This document shows, in pieces, positions 1 to 12,827 of a stretch of DNA of 64,000 bases. The stretch lies in assembly GCA_965644295.1 (NCBI GenBank), contig CBFFRP010000423.1, positions 248,001 through 312,000 of the forward strand, read 5' to 3'. The translations under genes were made by a program, and so were the position numbers. The DNA comes from Paraphysomonas bandaiensis (taxonomy: Eukaryota > Chrysophyceae). Every line of letters starts with the position of its first letter. Positions within the stretch are counted from its first letter, which is position 1. Below the pieces are notes generated by a model. It did not search any database, was not told the DNA's origin, and saw nothing but the letters and a program-made list of their open reading frames with translations.

Positions 1-2926
1 GGTGGCCTTGTATAGTAGGGTCGGGAGTATTTGTGTGTTGAGGACGAGTAGCTTGCAGTCAGGTGTCGCGCATTTGGATCGTAGAACTGCCGTGGATGTG
101 GCTATGTAGGTGGTGCACCAGCTGTGGGAGTCGGTGTCCTTTACTGAGAATGGAAGTTGTACGCCGAGATACTTGGTGGAATTGGTGGTTGTTCGGATGG
201 GGATGGGGTGTGGGCACCAGTTCCAGTCTCTTATGATGATGTGTGGGTTTGATTCTAACATGGCCGTCACCGCAAATGGGGCTCCCAGGGCAATGCATTC
301 AGTTTTGGGGATGTTTAGTTGCATTCCGGAGAAGGCGCAGAAGGATGAGAGTTTGTCGGCCTTGAGCTGAGTGGCCTCAATGGAAGTTGTGATTTGGGAG
401 AGGTCATCTGCGTACGCCTCATCTTGGCTATCATCATGTAGGTCAGACCAGCATAGGATCATGTCAAAGATGACGATCCATGCAACTGTGGATTCAGTTC
501 CACCTTGTGTGACCCCTCTCTCCGCGGAGAATCCCATGTCAGGGTGCTGGATAAAGGAGCCATCTGAGCCAAGCAGTTCTTCGAGTGATCGGGGATCGAT
601 GTTGTCGGCCATGTGTGGGGTCCAGATGAAGGTGCGACCCCCATCGTCGAGGTCGCTTAGCCATTTGATCGTGTCATCGGGGACACCAAGTCTTGCCCAT
701 GCTAATTTGAGAAGATTGGGTGCGATGGAGTCGAAGGCCTTTTGAAAGTCCCAGAAGGTGCAGAGTTTCACATGCCCGGTAAGTTTGGCCAGTTCCGTGG
801 CCGCGAGGACTCGTAGAATGGCCGTGTCCGTGCCGTGTCGCCATCGATAGCCGTGTTGCGCAGGGTGTAGGACTTCATCTTCTTCCCATATGTGGAGGAG
901 CCGGTGGGTGATGATACGGGTCATTAGTTTGCGCAAAACCTCTAGGAGCCCTATCGGTCGGAGGTTCTTTAGAGACGTGTGTCCTGGTTTTTTAAGAAGT
1001 GGCGTCATGACTCTGTCTCTCCACCAGCGTGGCACATGGCGATGGGTCCAGAGGGTTTGGAGGAGGCCTAAAACTTCAATCTTTATTTCAGGGGTCCATT
1101 TCTTTATCATGTTGGTGGTGACCATGGATGGTCCGGGCGCTTTATCCTTGGCCATCCCGTCCAGAGTGGAGTGGAACTCGCTTATTGTGATCTGCTGTCG
1201 TAGAGCGTCTTGGATCTTTTTAGCTGTGGCGGAGGTAACCTTTGTTTTGCATAGGTTTCGTAGGCCGAGCTGGTGGTGATCGGGAATGGCGGAGTGTGGA
1301 TGCAAGGGTGTGTTCATGTCGGCGCCAGCTGCGAGCTCGTGCCACCAGGTGTCGTCATGATGTAGCTTGTGGGCGACTGGGTCAAGTCCGGATGGGATGG
1401 AGTGGTGGGCTGTGAAATGTTTGTTCAGCTCGTCCTGTATGTCTATGGGGAGGGTTAGGGTGGCTCCGTCCTCTAGGGTGAGTCGGGTGAGGGGTGGCGT
1501 CTGTTTGCGCTTCAATCCTATTGTCTGAAGGACTTTTCCGATGTGTTGGAGTTCCAGGTGGGCTTGGATGGTGTGGGTCCTGTGGGTCATACGCTTCCGC
1601 ATTTCTGTTCTTGCTCTTCCTTGGAGCATTCGGGTAAGGTTATCCCGTAGGGTGTCAAAGTGTGTGCTATTGATGGTCGCAACAGTCCATGTCAGCATCT
1701 GGCGTGGATCCACGGCAGGCTTGATGATGGTGGTGGGTGGGTGGGATGGGTCCTCTGAAGCGTGGTCCAGGGCGGCTATGGTGACCTCCCATCGCTGGAG
1801 GCCTCTTCGTGTAAGACTGTAGAGACGTGTGTCATCTACATGAGGGTGGAGATAGCCGGCTCTGTTGAAAAACTTTCTCTTTAGGTAGATGACTAAGTGG
1901 AGCGCTGTTTGAATAACTCTCATTTCCGCAGAAAAGCCGTCTTTGAAGCGGGAACGTTTGCGTTGGCAGAGGTGGTGAATGCGTGTTTTCTTCGTTCTAT
2001 TTGCGCTACGGGTGTCGTGAGCCGCGTCGATGGTGATGCGATGGATTAGTGCTAGTTTGGTGGCGGCGCGGTCGGCAGGGTGTGGGTGTGCCGAGGGCTC
2101 CGGGAGGGATTGATGATGTGTGCTGAGATGCTGTTGGTATTCCTCCACCATTTCCTGATCGGCGGGATTGATGTTAAGCCTTGGCGGGATCTGAAGGTGT
2201 TGCTCCTTCGGCAGGGGGGGTCCTGTTCCACTGATGCAGAAGTCGGTCCAGACCGGTCTGTGGTCAAAGGTTGCTGCCGTGAGGGCGTCCGAGGTGTAGC
2301 ACCCGTTGCCAGAAATTTGTATGTATGTGGGAAGAGGTGTATGTAGAATGTGGTCTATTCTGGAGATTCCGCGGTCTTTCCGGAAGAAGGTGAAGTACGG
2401 GTCTTCAGTGTTTAGGGTCTGTATAAGAGGGGCTGTAAGTTGGAGGGATGTTGCTATTCCACGTAGGTCTCGCTTTCCAGCATGGCCCTCGAGAGAGGCA
2501 TTGAAGTCACCGCCTACAAGGACTGTGTGGCCGTTGGCCCTGGCTTTAACAATCCATTTTGTAAGGATGTTCGTGAGGATGGAATACGGTCGTGAGGCAC
2601 CATTTTTGGGCGTCGCTCTTCCAAAGGCTCGTAGTGATGTCCACAGTGTGCACGGGCCAGCAGTCGCAGGTTTAGGGGGTAGGTATGCTCCTATTATGGT
2701 GAGTCGGTCGTCGATGTCTGGTCTGCCAGTGTGAAATTCGATGCGAGATATGAGGCCGAGGCCCGTACAGTCAGAATTGGTATATCGGATGCGCCCTTTC
2801 CATGTTTCACTTATCACCGCGAGGGCGCCCCCCATGTGTGGGTCAGTGGGCCAGGCGTGGTGAGCTGTGGTGCCGTGAGTTGTAAGATTTTGGTTTGTCT
2901 GTGACCCCAGTTGTTCTTGGGCGGGA
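1..2926 (-). mobile_element. non-LTR retrotransposon, open endonuclease-reverse transcriptase frame (truncated by window edge)
   Basis: Reading the minus strand, one frame stays open from about 2926 to base 1, so it runs off the window without a stop (about 975 codons). It begins inside an APE-type endonuclease: GGDFNASLEG near 2500, SRIDHI near 2355 and TFDHRPVW near 2270. A linker follows, then a reverse transcriptase with DFQKAFDS (near 745), RGVTQGGTES (near 510), the catalytic AYADDL (near 415) and the thumb motif KYLGVQLP (near 165). Endonuclease before RT in one polyprotein is the order of APE-type LINEs. The N-terminal endonuclease residues (the Asn and Glu metal-site region) are missing, so this copy is 5'-truncated or chimeric. 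The lack of stops over nearly 3 kb suggests a young copy. GC content is visibly higher than in the flanking host DNA. The clade is not determined; the RNase H in the adjoining copy suggests an I-like group. Confidence 0.9.
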
Positions 2927-3465
2927 GCCATACAATTGCAGCTCCTCCGTCGTGAGAATTGGGCTGTGTGTGGGTGTTGCCGAGTAGGTGAGCAGGGGTG
3001 AGGTGTGTGCGTGTGAAGGATCCATCCGTGAAGATGGCTTTGTAAGCGTATTTGTGATCGTTGTACAGTTGTAGCTGTGATTGGACTTTGTCAATATATT
3101 AGTAGCTCGGAAGTGTGGCGTAGCTGGGGAGGGAGGCTGTAATCTGATGCCTAGTTGTTGCCCCCATTGTACCAGACTGGTGATGTACGTGTTACAATCT
3201 TGGGGGGGGTGCTCGTAGCGTTGCAAGAGCGATGTGTCCTCACTCTTGGGCTGTCCTCCGAGTGTGAGGGCTCGTTCAAGAGTATGCCATTTCTGAGTCT
3301 GGGCATGGGTTGAAAATTTTCGCAGTCCAAGCCCTTTGTATTTCGGGGAAAGGTAGATAAGATCCGTGGGATATCCATGGGGGAGACGGAGTATTTTCCT
3401 AGCGGCCTCACTTATACAAGAACGGAAGTGGTGGTACCTTGGTACTTGCAGCAATGCACAAGCAG
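2900..3465 (-). mobile_element. 3' part of a second LINE copy (post-RT region plus start of RNase H), frameshifted
   Basis: From about 3454 downward the minus strand encodes a post-RT segment (SEAARKILRLPHGYP, LGLRKFSTHAQTQKWH). This is what would be expected to follow the place where the first element leaves the window. Near 3085 the frame shifts; the shifted frame carries AIFTDGSF and then DGGAAIVW, the first strands of an RNase H domain with its first catalytic Asp. At about 2900 the RNase H coding stops abruptly and the endonuclease of the other copy begins in a different frame. The left edge near 3465 drops straight into AT-rich host DNA. It is a dead fragment: truncated at both ends and frameshifted. 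Confidence 0.72.
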
Positions 3466-4310
3466 TTTTCGTAGAGTTACATATAATAGTAGGATACGAA
3501 AATTTGAACTAGTTAGATAAAGAATAGAAGTCTATCTAGCTTGACTAGTTTTCATCTTGCTACATATCTGGTGCTAATAATAAGACTTTCATATAATTTA
3601 GATCGTTGAAAGAAGTTCGTAGTAATAAAACTAGATAGACTTGATATTGAATACACAATTATCTATTGTCATGTAAAAACATATATATTATGAACAACAA
3701 CATAACAATATATTTCGCTCATGTCACTGATCAACTTCCGTATCTTGAATCGTCTTGATACAATTCTTCAGTTTCACAGCTACAGCTATATAGTATCTTT
3801 GCCTACATGTTACAGTTTTTCATATTGTATTCAATATTCAACGTATTCTACAGTTCTATGTAAGGGCAACATACGTATTCCAAGAGGCAGTGGGTTTTGA
3901 CTTCTGACATGATGTCAATATATTCTAATTGTTGGCCAATTGATTGTGGAAATATAAAGTTAAGATTCAAATTTATATTAATACGTATCATGTCATTAGC
4001 AATTAATTGCGGATAAGATTCAAAATATCAAAAGTCACGCATGGATATATAAAACGCGAAATTCGACATACAATCTTCGCCAACATTGCATTACCCACGA
4101 CAGATCTCCGCACAGCTTGAACAGAATACTGGCGATAAATACCAGCAGTAAAGAGAGACGACCTATGTGTGAGTATCAAATTATATATTGACACACACTT
4201 GGACAATGACATTAAACACAAATCTCACTCCGAATACACCCAAATACTCGATACAAAACCATAATTCCGGAAAATTTTTACACTGAAATTAAGTCTCGTA
4301 CGTATTAACC
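3466..4310. other. AT-rich intergenic spacer, no gene seen
   Basis: The stretch between the retrotransposon edge and the myosin stop codon is AT-rich with no open frame resembling a protein family and no obvious structured RNA. It probably contains the myosin 3' UTR, which is transcribed leftward. Confidence 0.6.
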
Positions 4311-7300
4311 TCAACTACTGTCACGGGCCACCGATGATTCAGCAGCAGATAGAAAAGCCGCATCTCTTGCCCTTGCAGCGGCTAAAAAGGCCTTTTCATG
4401 AGCCTCTGCAATTGCCTTTCCCATGGCTGCTGGACTCTTTGAAGGGCTTCTCACCGGACTTCTAGAAGGAGTTTTCCGACTGTGTTTGCTACCGCCGCTG
4501 TCACGGCGTTTTATCGACCTGTACTCCTTTGAAACACGATCTGCTTCTTCTGACGCTTCTTGTGCAAGTACAGCTGCCCGATGGGCCTGGTTTTCCAATC
4601 TGGCCAGTCGAGCTTCTCGAACAGCCTTGTCACCACTGGAAGTAGATACTCCTGCGTCGCTAAACATATCTGCCCCAGCGCCTCCCATAGATATGCCAGA
4701 CCGTAGACTCGCATTGCTAGACATACGCACAAATGGCCTTTGGTTCGAAAAACCGGGGAACACAGGAGACAGACTTCCACGAGATGCACCTGACATACCC
4801 ATACCAGGTCCATGTGTATTCATGGGCATGCTCATTCCTACACCAGGAGGATACATACCCATACCCATTGGCATGCTATGTTGGGGTGCACTGGCAGCTT
4901 TGTTGTCTCCATAGTCCCAGACCGGATCTTCGTCCATAAGAGCATCTGCTATTTCCTCTGCATCATCGTCATCAAAACCAAGACTTAGTAGAAAATCTTC
5001 GTCGCGTCGCAACACTTTCTTGAGTCTCTTTATAGTTCCCTGGCCGTTCTGCACTAGTACCACCGCGTAGGATGCTGCTCGGCTAGGAACAATACCCGCT
5101 GCTTTCATGAGCCAATCAGAGAGACGCTTGCACATGATAGTGTCCTTCTCTCTGTATATCGAGCCATTAGGTCCCACTGACGATGCGTCGTCAATTGACA
5201 TACCACCTTTGCATCCATCCAGTGAGGAGAGTTTGTTGGAGAAAGCATACGAAATACGTCGCTGCATAGATGATCCTTCGAATCCCCACTGACCTGCACC
5301 TAAGGTGCCAACACCATCATCTTCTGATTCCATCGGGGGGTCTGTGTGCCCGAAACTATTACTACTCTTCGGAAGTACTCTAGGACGGCTAACACCTGGC
5401 GGATTTCTGTCACCGTTACCATCAAACGACTCCAATTCCCGCACAATTCCCTCCTCTACCCAAGCGCTAGACCCCTGAGTATCATGGACACCATTTGGCT
5501 TTCCATCTATATTGGCCTTCGATAACCGCTCTTGCAGAGCCAAAACTTGCGCTTTCGATTTCGTTAATTCCTCTGTGACATTTTGGAGCTCCCGTTGTAG
5601 CCCGTCTTTGACACGCTTAAGAGAACGCACCTCCAATTGCGAATCTTCAAGCTGTTCCTCAAGATCCATGCATTTTTTATTGGAAACTCCAAGATCGTCA
5701 CGCAGCCCCTGTATTAAATCGGAGTCGTCCGTCACATGCTTTTCTACTGTCAGTGACGTTACACCACTCCTATCGTCATCATCACTGTTGCCATCATCCT
5801 GTAATGCCTGCATAGCAGCATTCAATAGCTCAGCGCTAACATTGCTCCGAGTAGAGTCCCGTGGCTTCGTAGATCGCTGATTACTTGTGTGCTTATCTAG
5901 AGCTTTCGTGGTGAGTTCAATGTTCTCCCCACTCTCCGAAGCAAGTCGAGATACATTCTTCTGGTTCCTAAGTTCATTCTCGAGCTGAGCCACTTTCGCT
6001 TCAAGGTCGCTATTCACAGAGCGTGTTTGCTTTAATTTATCTTCTAATTCACTAACCGCTACCTCAAGTAACGCAGTCTGTTTGGACATGTCACCAGTGC
6101 TATTGGCCGTTTTCACTTCATCCAGTAGAGCTTTGTATTTTTTATCGAGAGCATCTAAAGCCCTAGTAGATTCACTAGCTTTGTTCTTCGCTGCATCGCG
6201 CTCAGCTATCAACTTCTTCGTTTCTGTTTCAAGGTCCTTTGCTAAACGTTGCTGGGTGTCCTTCTCTGCCTTGGCATCTTCCAGCTCATCAATAAGTGAC
6301 TGTACAGCACTCTCCAAAGTTTGGACTTGTTTACTAGAGTCTCCTCCTTCCGCCCTCACGGCAGCAAGGTCTTTAAGCATCTCTTGGTTCTTCTGTTCAA
6401 GCGCATGAATTTGTTTCGTGTGATCTCTCTCTGCGTTCTCCAACTGATCACGAAGAGTCTTAACAGTATCCCTTAGTTCTGCTGCCTCCGATCGGGCCTC
6501 GCCGCCATCAGCCCTTGCCGCCTCAGCCTCATCAATAAGGGTCTGTACAGCCTGTTCAAGTTTTTTGATTTGTTGCATATGCTCGCTAGACTCGCTTTTT
6601 GAGTCTTTAATTTGTTCTATCAGATTTTCGGTTGCATTTTCCAGGGACTGAACCTGAGTTTCCTTTTCAGCAATTTGCTCCATTAGTTCATCACATTGAC
6701 TCGCAGCATTCTGTGCTTCCTCCAAATCTTGCTCAAGACCCTGTATATCTCTTTTCAATGCCGACACCTGCAGTTGATACACCGCTGCCCTGTCTCTGAA
6801 GGTCATCACATCGCTGCGACAAGTGTCCAGCTCGATTTGCATTGCATCCACATAGTCGCTATTTTTGCTGCTGCTGCGATATTCCTCGAACTCCTCTTCC
6901 AATGCCTTGAGGTCATCGTCTTTCATGCGCCCTTCTTCTTCCAATGTTGCCACCCGGTCGGTAGTTCGCTTGAGTTCCTCCAAAGCCTTCGACAAGTCTT
7001 CCTGTAGTTCCGTCATCTTACTCTCCGTACCAACTAGTAGTTCCTGACGTTCCAATTCGAATTTGTTTGCGGCCTCTGCAAGCTTTTGGGCGAGTTCCTC
7101 TTTCTCCCTCATCACCTTGGCAAGACTGCGGGCCTCGACTTTCAAGTTTTTCAACAGGACACGGGCCAGTTTGCGCCTGACCATACACTGCACCCGAACT
7201 GCTGCTTTGTACTGCACACGGAGATCTCGGGTGCGCTCTCGTGTGTCGTATCCTCGTTTACAAGCTTGTATGCGCTTAATCCCATTAAGTACCATGCGGG

Positions 7301-10300
7301 CAAACCGTCGTGCTTTGAGCCCCCTCACCGTCCGCTGGATTAAAACCGCTGCATTATAGCGTCGAATCCTTTTCGTCCGAGATATAGCGAGATATGTGCG
7401 TACAGTGCACTGAATCAGCCGAACACCGTGCTGCACATGACGATACATAGTCATTGCACTGTACCGTCTGAACTCCTTTTGAATATTTGTGGCAAGCCGA
7501 CGATGGTATAGTAGCTTCTCTCGTTCGAGAAAATCAAAGGTCCTGCTGCGCATAAACACCATCGTCTTACCGTGTTGAATACCGGCCAGCATAAATTTAT
7601 CTGTCTGACCTAGGGCATCCTCAGAGGGTACAAACTGAGGGTTTGCCAAAGCGTTATCGGCGATCTTATTACATAACGCACCAGCCAATTGATGCATATT
7701 GTTGGAAGAGGAAGGTCGTTCCTTCCACCCATAAAATTCATAGCATTTCACAAATGACTCAGCTGTCATTCGTTTAGGGTATCCCGCTCGACTTACCCTC
7801 ACAGCTTCAAGTACTCCCCCGCACCTAAGCTGTCCCACCACAAGTGGTGCATCGAACTCGTCCCCAATATTGAGCGTGTTCGGCTTGAGACATCGAATGT
7901 AGTGAGGAGATGTCGTGTTGATATTGTTCATTAGCTCTTCCAATTGGCTGCGGAACTCTCCACTGAGTGTTTGAATCTTGTTGTGGCCTGCCTTCTGAAT
8001 GGAAGAAGGAGTACGAGAGAGCGAACGACTCGACACATTTCTACTGACAGTCTTATCACCCGGCGTCATTGAGGGTTGAAGTCTACCACCTCCAATCCCA
8101 GCCCCAGAAGACTCCTCCTCAATACGGAAGAAGTCAGCCAGTCCACTAACAAGCCAGCAGTTAGAAGAGCGCACGAGATGAGCTGTATCTGGTCGAACAA
8201 CATCGTGGTTCTTCTCTAGAAAGGAAACAGTGCTATACCTCACAGGACCAGCGAAGTGTTTGACAACAAATATATCGTCTGCTTTCTCCTTTGATCCGGC
8301 AAAAAACCGCTTGTGAGAGTCACATTTTTCATAGAACTTATGACATAGAGTTTTGTCGGTCGCTTTAGGAAATCTCAATTGTTCATCGCAGAGAGCAAAA
8401 AGCCCGGAACGCTTGTTCTCAAGAAGATCTAGGACATCAGAGTTATCAGGAAAGCGTATAAAGCTCCAACTGATGCCTTCCTTCTCATACAAAGCCTGCT
8501 CGTGTTTGAATACGAACTGATTAAAATGCTGCTGTAGGGTCTCATTCGTGTAATTTATGCATAGCTGTAAAAGTACATTAAAAAATGCGTATAACATATG
8601 TTATATTCACCTGCTCGAACGAGTTAATCTCAAAATTTTCAAATCCAAAAATGTCAAGTACCCCAATGAAAGCAGACCTCATCCGACTTTCGATTGCTCC
8701 TTTAGAGGACAATCGTCGAGTGAGAATAGCAGATGGAGGGGCATCTTTAGAAGATTCTTGATCCCTCGCTATCGTTCTATTAACCCTCTGTACCAGCCAA
8801 TCGAAAAGGGCACCATATATAGTCTTCGCAAACGCATCTCGGGCATACTCGGCCTCTTCAACAGATACCATCTTCTCGTACACCTTCCCAGGAGTTTTAA
8901 TAATTTTAACACAAAGCGTCTTTTCAAGTGCCTCCTCGTCTAGTTCAAGCAGAGCACAGCATGTCTGCATGTGATGCCAGCATGAAAGAGATACCTTGGA
9001 CCCATCGTCCTCACCACTTGTACCTCCAGGCTTCACATCAAACACTATGTTTCCGGCATGTAGAACAGCAGCTGACACCTGCAGCACCTTTTGCTGCTCT
9101 TCCTCTGTAAATCCAAGAACTGACATTGCTCTACGTGTGATCTTATACTGCGCTGCATCATCTACCCCATCAAGTCTATCAACCATTTCGCTCTGGTTTG
9201 TATAGTGGAAGTCCCACAAAGAGGTTAGACCAAGGACATCCAACTCGTCCTGCGAACTCCCTTTCATAATCTCATAAAAGCAATGATAATTTCTTTCTCC
9301 AACAGCCTGCCGAACCAACCGCACCTTCTCCAAAAGATATGTACGAATCGTGGCCCCAGTAATGCGAAAAGTGATATCATCCCTCCCTCTACGACAAAAG
9401 TTAATTTCGATAAACTTGCCAAAGCGTGAGCTATTGTCGTTACGAAGTGTGCGGGCATTGCCAAAGCATTCTAGAATGGGATTCGACTGTAGAACCTGGC
9501 TCTCAATACTATGAGCCTCCGCGTCTGTGGTGTCCGCGGGTGTATTCTGAGCAGTAATGTCCGCCAAATACCTCATAATAAACTTTGTGGTCTCCGTTTT
9601 TCCCTAAAGAAACAGCGCATTGAAAAATAGAAAGATTACAATAGTGCCTCTATACGTACCGCTCCACTCTCTCCACTGACTAAAATAGACTGGTTTTGTA
9701 GCTGCATATTCGACTCGCTTACAGCTCCAGCAGCTGCGATACGTGTAACATTAGCCAGTGAATGCTCCACCATACTCCGGTAGGCATCATCCGCAATCTG
9801 AAAGACATGGGGAGGAGGGCGCTTCACAATGTCCGAGTTGAACTTTGCCATCGCCCCTGCGTCTCTGTAAAGCGCAACACTCTCTTCCGAGTATATGGAC
9901 AAATTCTTGAAAGGGTTCTGAAAAAAAAATTACTGTTGTGTATGTGATCAGTGTGGAACGCACTTACCACGGCAATGAGAATAGGCCCCGTGTTGGTATA
10001 TATCAGATTTCTCTCGAATCGTTTCTTGAGACAGCAAAGTATCGAGGGTTCATGAAGGTAGCTGAGTGTAATTAGATCCTCTAAGGCTTCTACTGTCTCG
10101 TCATCGTCATCCACGTGATTGCGTAATTTAACAAACTCATACTCTTCCAAGGAACCCTCCACTGGCGCTGAGACAACCTCCAACTCGCCCCCATATCCCC
10201 CGCTGCCGTCCTCCACATCAAGTAGAAACTTTGAGTACTTCCGCATACTATTCCTTCCTCTGGGTTGAGGAGCGGCCATTATGGAGCGTACAGTTGCTTT

Positions 10301-11056
10301 GACCCAATCATCAGTTGCAGAGGGCTTCGCCCACACGTCGCACCCCTCCTCCATGGCTGTTCCAGCCAGTTGGCTCATGCGGCGACCTTTTGCAGTTGAA
10401 TAAGAGAGGGGACCGCGACCTACATCAGTGGATGGTCTCTCCTCAGCCCTCTCCCGAGCAATATGAGGTTTGTAGCCAAACAGTGTGTCATTTGTTCGGT
10501 TTCCAGTCTCATCGACATCTTCGACATCATCATCGCGAGCACCATTAATGTCAGCTTGAACAGTCGACGCCGAAGGGGGTGGGGATCGCGACATTGGTAC
10601 TGGAGAAAATGATTTAGGTGCAGAAGGGGAGACAGAGCGAGATTTCTGCTCTTCGAGGTGTTTTTCATAAGCCGACATGGGTCGTGGTGACACTGATTTC
10701 GATGTCGAAGGGATAGCACTGGCAGTGCTAGTTGATGGCATTGCATCACTTTTCGAAGCCACATCAAATTTCTTCATTGCACTTCCATTCGATACATCAG
10801 ATGTACCAGACTCATTCGTACTTTCAGTTGTATCAGCAGTATGACCATTTTCAACGGTTCCATTAGCAGGGGAGGTCCCTGATCCAAACCGTTTGGCTAT
10901 ATATGCATCAAGATGTGGGGAAAGATATTCATCTAATGTTCCATTCCTTTGAGCACGTAATAATCCTGATAAATCTTTCTTTCTAAGATTAGTAAGTACT
11001 GTAGATATCGCTTTCTTTTGATCCGCATCGGATAGTTCAGGACGAGCTGTTGACAT
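4311..11056 (-). CDS. long coiled-coil myosin heavy chain with N-terminal extension and SAM-like tail domain
   Basis: Actin-based motor. Four exons (11056-9968, 9917-9660, 9603-8611, 8564-4311) give 2197 aa in frame. Residues 1-230 are a Ser/Pro-rich extension, followed by an SH3-like patch (EEGCDVWAKPSATDDWVKAT). The motor has the P-loop GESGAGKTE split by intron 2 (about 445-452), switch I NDNSSRFGKF, switch II DIFGFENF and the relay NSFEQLCINYTNE split by intron 3. About five IQ motifs lie at 1140-1245 (for example AAVLIQRTVRGLKARRFAR), for calmodulin-type light chains. A coiled coil follows to about 1800, then an acidic/Ser-rich linker. Residues 1926-1992 (KRLSDWLMKAAGI through LLSLGFDDDDAEEIADAL) look like a SAM domain, followed by a Met/Gly/Pro-rich stretch and an Ala-rich helix. 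No dilute, MyTH4 or FERM tail is visible. The motor is typical of processive or coiled-coil classes; the class is unassigned. Confidence 0.95.
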
Positions 11057-12827
11057 CTCGATCTACAATACAAATCCAGTTGAAATTCAATATAATAATA
11101 AATCCAATAGAGTTAGATTCAATATAATACTTTAAATATCATATTAATCACTTTATTAAATTATCTTGTTAATGTTATAGTTATATGATGGTTATGGTAC
11201 TGTGAATTGATTGATATCCTCATCATACATACATACATGCATACATATACATATACATATATATATAAACGGTATTGTAGATCGTATTAACTTTCACTTC
11301 CTTATAAAATCATCGTTTATATACTATGATGGACTTTGAAGTCAGCGATTAAAAAAAATTAAAAAGGGAAAAAATAGCAAAAATGACAGTTCAATTTTTC
11401 ACTTATTTCGTTTGTGTACATGAGGGTACCTGATTATATGGGAGGGGTATGTAGCCCATTGATACGGTTGTGTACGTTGTATACGTAACCCGTTTACGAA
11501 AATTTATTTAGTAAAATTTTGTGAATTTTTTTTTCTAAAATTTGCACTTGCACTGCACCGTACGCTGAACTGCTGATGATGAGTGAATCCTATGCTTGAC
11601 TGTTGCTGCTGGTGGTGAGTAATATCAATATATAGCTATGTGTCCTAAGAAGGACATACGATGATCATGGCATTGTGTCATATCATATCCACTGTAACAT
11701 GAGTAACACAATGAATATATCATAATATCAAATCAACTATCACAGTGAGGTAACGGAAAAAACAATAAACCAAACTCTCCAACATGAACTCAAGACAACT
11801 CCAAAGTGTCGATTCAGTGTGATACACAGATGTAGAGACGTCTATATTAAAGCATATCATCAAGCGGTGTATCATACAAGAGGTGTGTATATCAGAATAT
11901 CAGAGAAGGAATGTTCAGTGGGAAGGAATAAATAAACGACATGAGTGAATATGTTATCCAGACGGCATATGATACACCGGTAGGTACGTATACCTGAATT
12001 ATCTATATTTATTGTATCCTAATACTAGTGGTTCTTTTAGAACTGAAGAAAGATTCGTTGTACTCTCTTGATTTGGCTTTCACGTTCGTTGCTGTTGGTC
12101 GGGTGTCTGAAGCAAAGTTTGCTTCGTGTAATAATGCCAGGTGGACTCTGATGGACGGAGTTGAAAGTGGCTTCCATCAAAACAACGAATTTTCCCCCGA
12201 CTAGTTCTGTCTAGAAACTTGAGTAGTAGTTGCTTTTTCAATAAAAGTTTGAGATATATATCATAACAAATAGAGACAATATTCCTAGCTGGGGGAGAAA
12301 TAATGACTCGAAGTGTGGTGAAGTAGCACTATGTGAAACATGCCGATAGTTCATGTTGTGCGTGTTGTATATATGTATATAAACATTTGTTACCATATAT
12401 TTGCTCAAAGTGAGTGCTCTATACCTCTATACTGTATACGTACTATAAATAATGCTGGGATTAAAGAATGTAGTTGATTTATTATTTTTCTTATTCGCAA
12501 TTACGAAGTGTTTCATTCTTAAGATTCAAACACCCATATATATCACAGCCAGCTGTTTTACCAAATGCTCACCGCACTAAATACCGTTCTCATTCCAACT
12601 GCATGTAACATAAATTTCTTTGTGTGTAGTGAAGTGGAATGATTCAATTCAATAGTAGGCTGTAATTTCCACTACCACCCTAATAGGGAAACTTCATTCG
12701 ATGCACAAGCGAAAACAAGTTGACAATGTATTATCTTTATTTCAATGTTGTTAAGTATTAATGGATATTCAAATTCAAGCTGATCGTACAGTGTAGATAG
12801 ATATCTTCATGGCTATATTTTTGAAGC
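11057..12827. other. intergenic region with a duplicated segment
   Basis: About 1.8 kb of AT-rich DNA upstream of the myosin start, with no convincing coding frame. It holds a short CATA run near 11226-11260 and, from 11598, one copy of a segment repeated near 14456. The myosin promoter should lie near its right-hand side of 11056, but no clear core motif can be named. Confidence 0.55.
11598..11735 (+). repeat. dispersed repeat copy 1 (paired with 14456-14605)
   Basis: Starts GACTGTTGCTGCTGGTGG and continues through TAGCTATGTGTCC, AAGAAGGACATA and TGGCATTGTGTCATATCA, all shared in order with the copy at 14456. Similarity fades but resumes at AACACAATG...ATATCA. The two copies lie in direct orientation either side of the alpha/beta hydrolase gene and the CATA array. 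Confidence 0.75.

Noticed and set aside
110-2734. Plus-strand open frames of 90-140 codons in the LINE region
   Set aside because: They are antisense shadows of the high-GC retrotransposon frame, which carries all the recognisable motifs on the minus strand.
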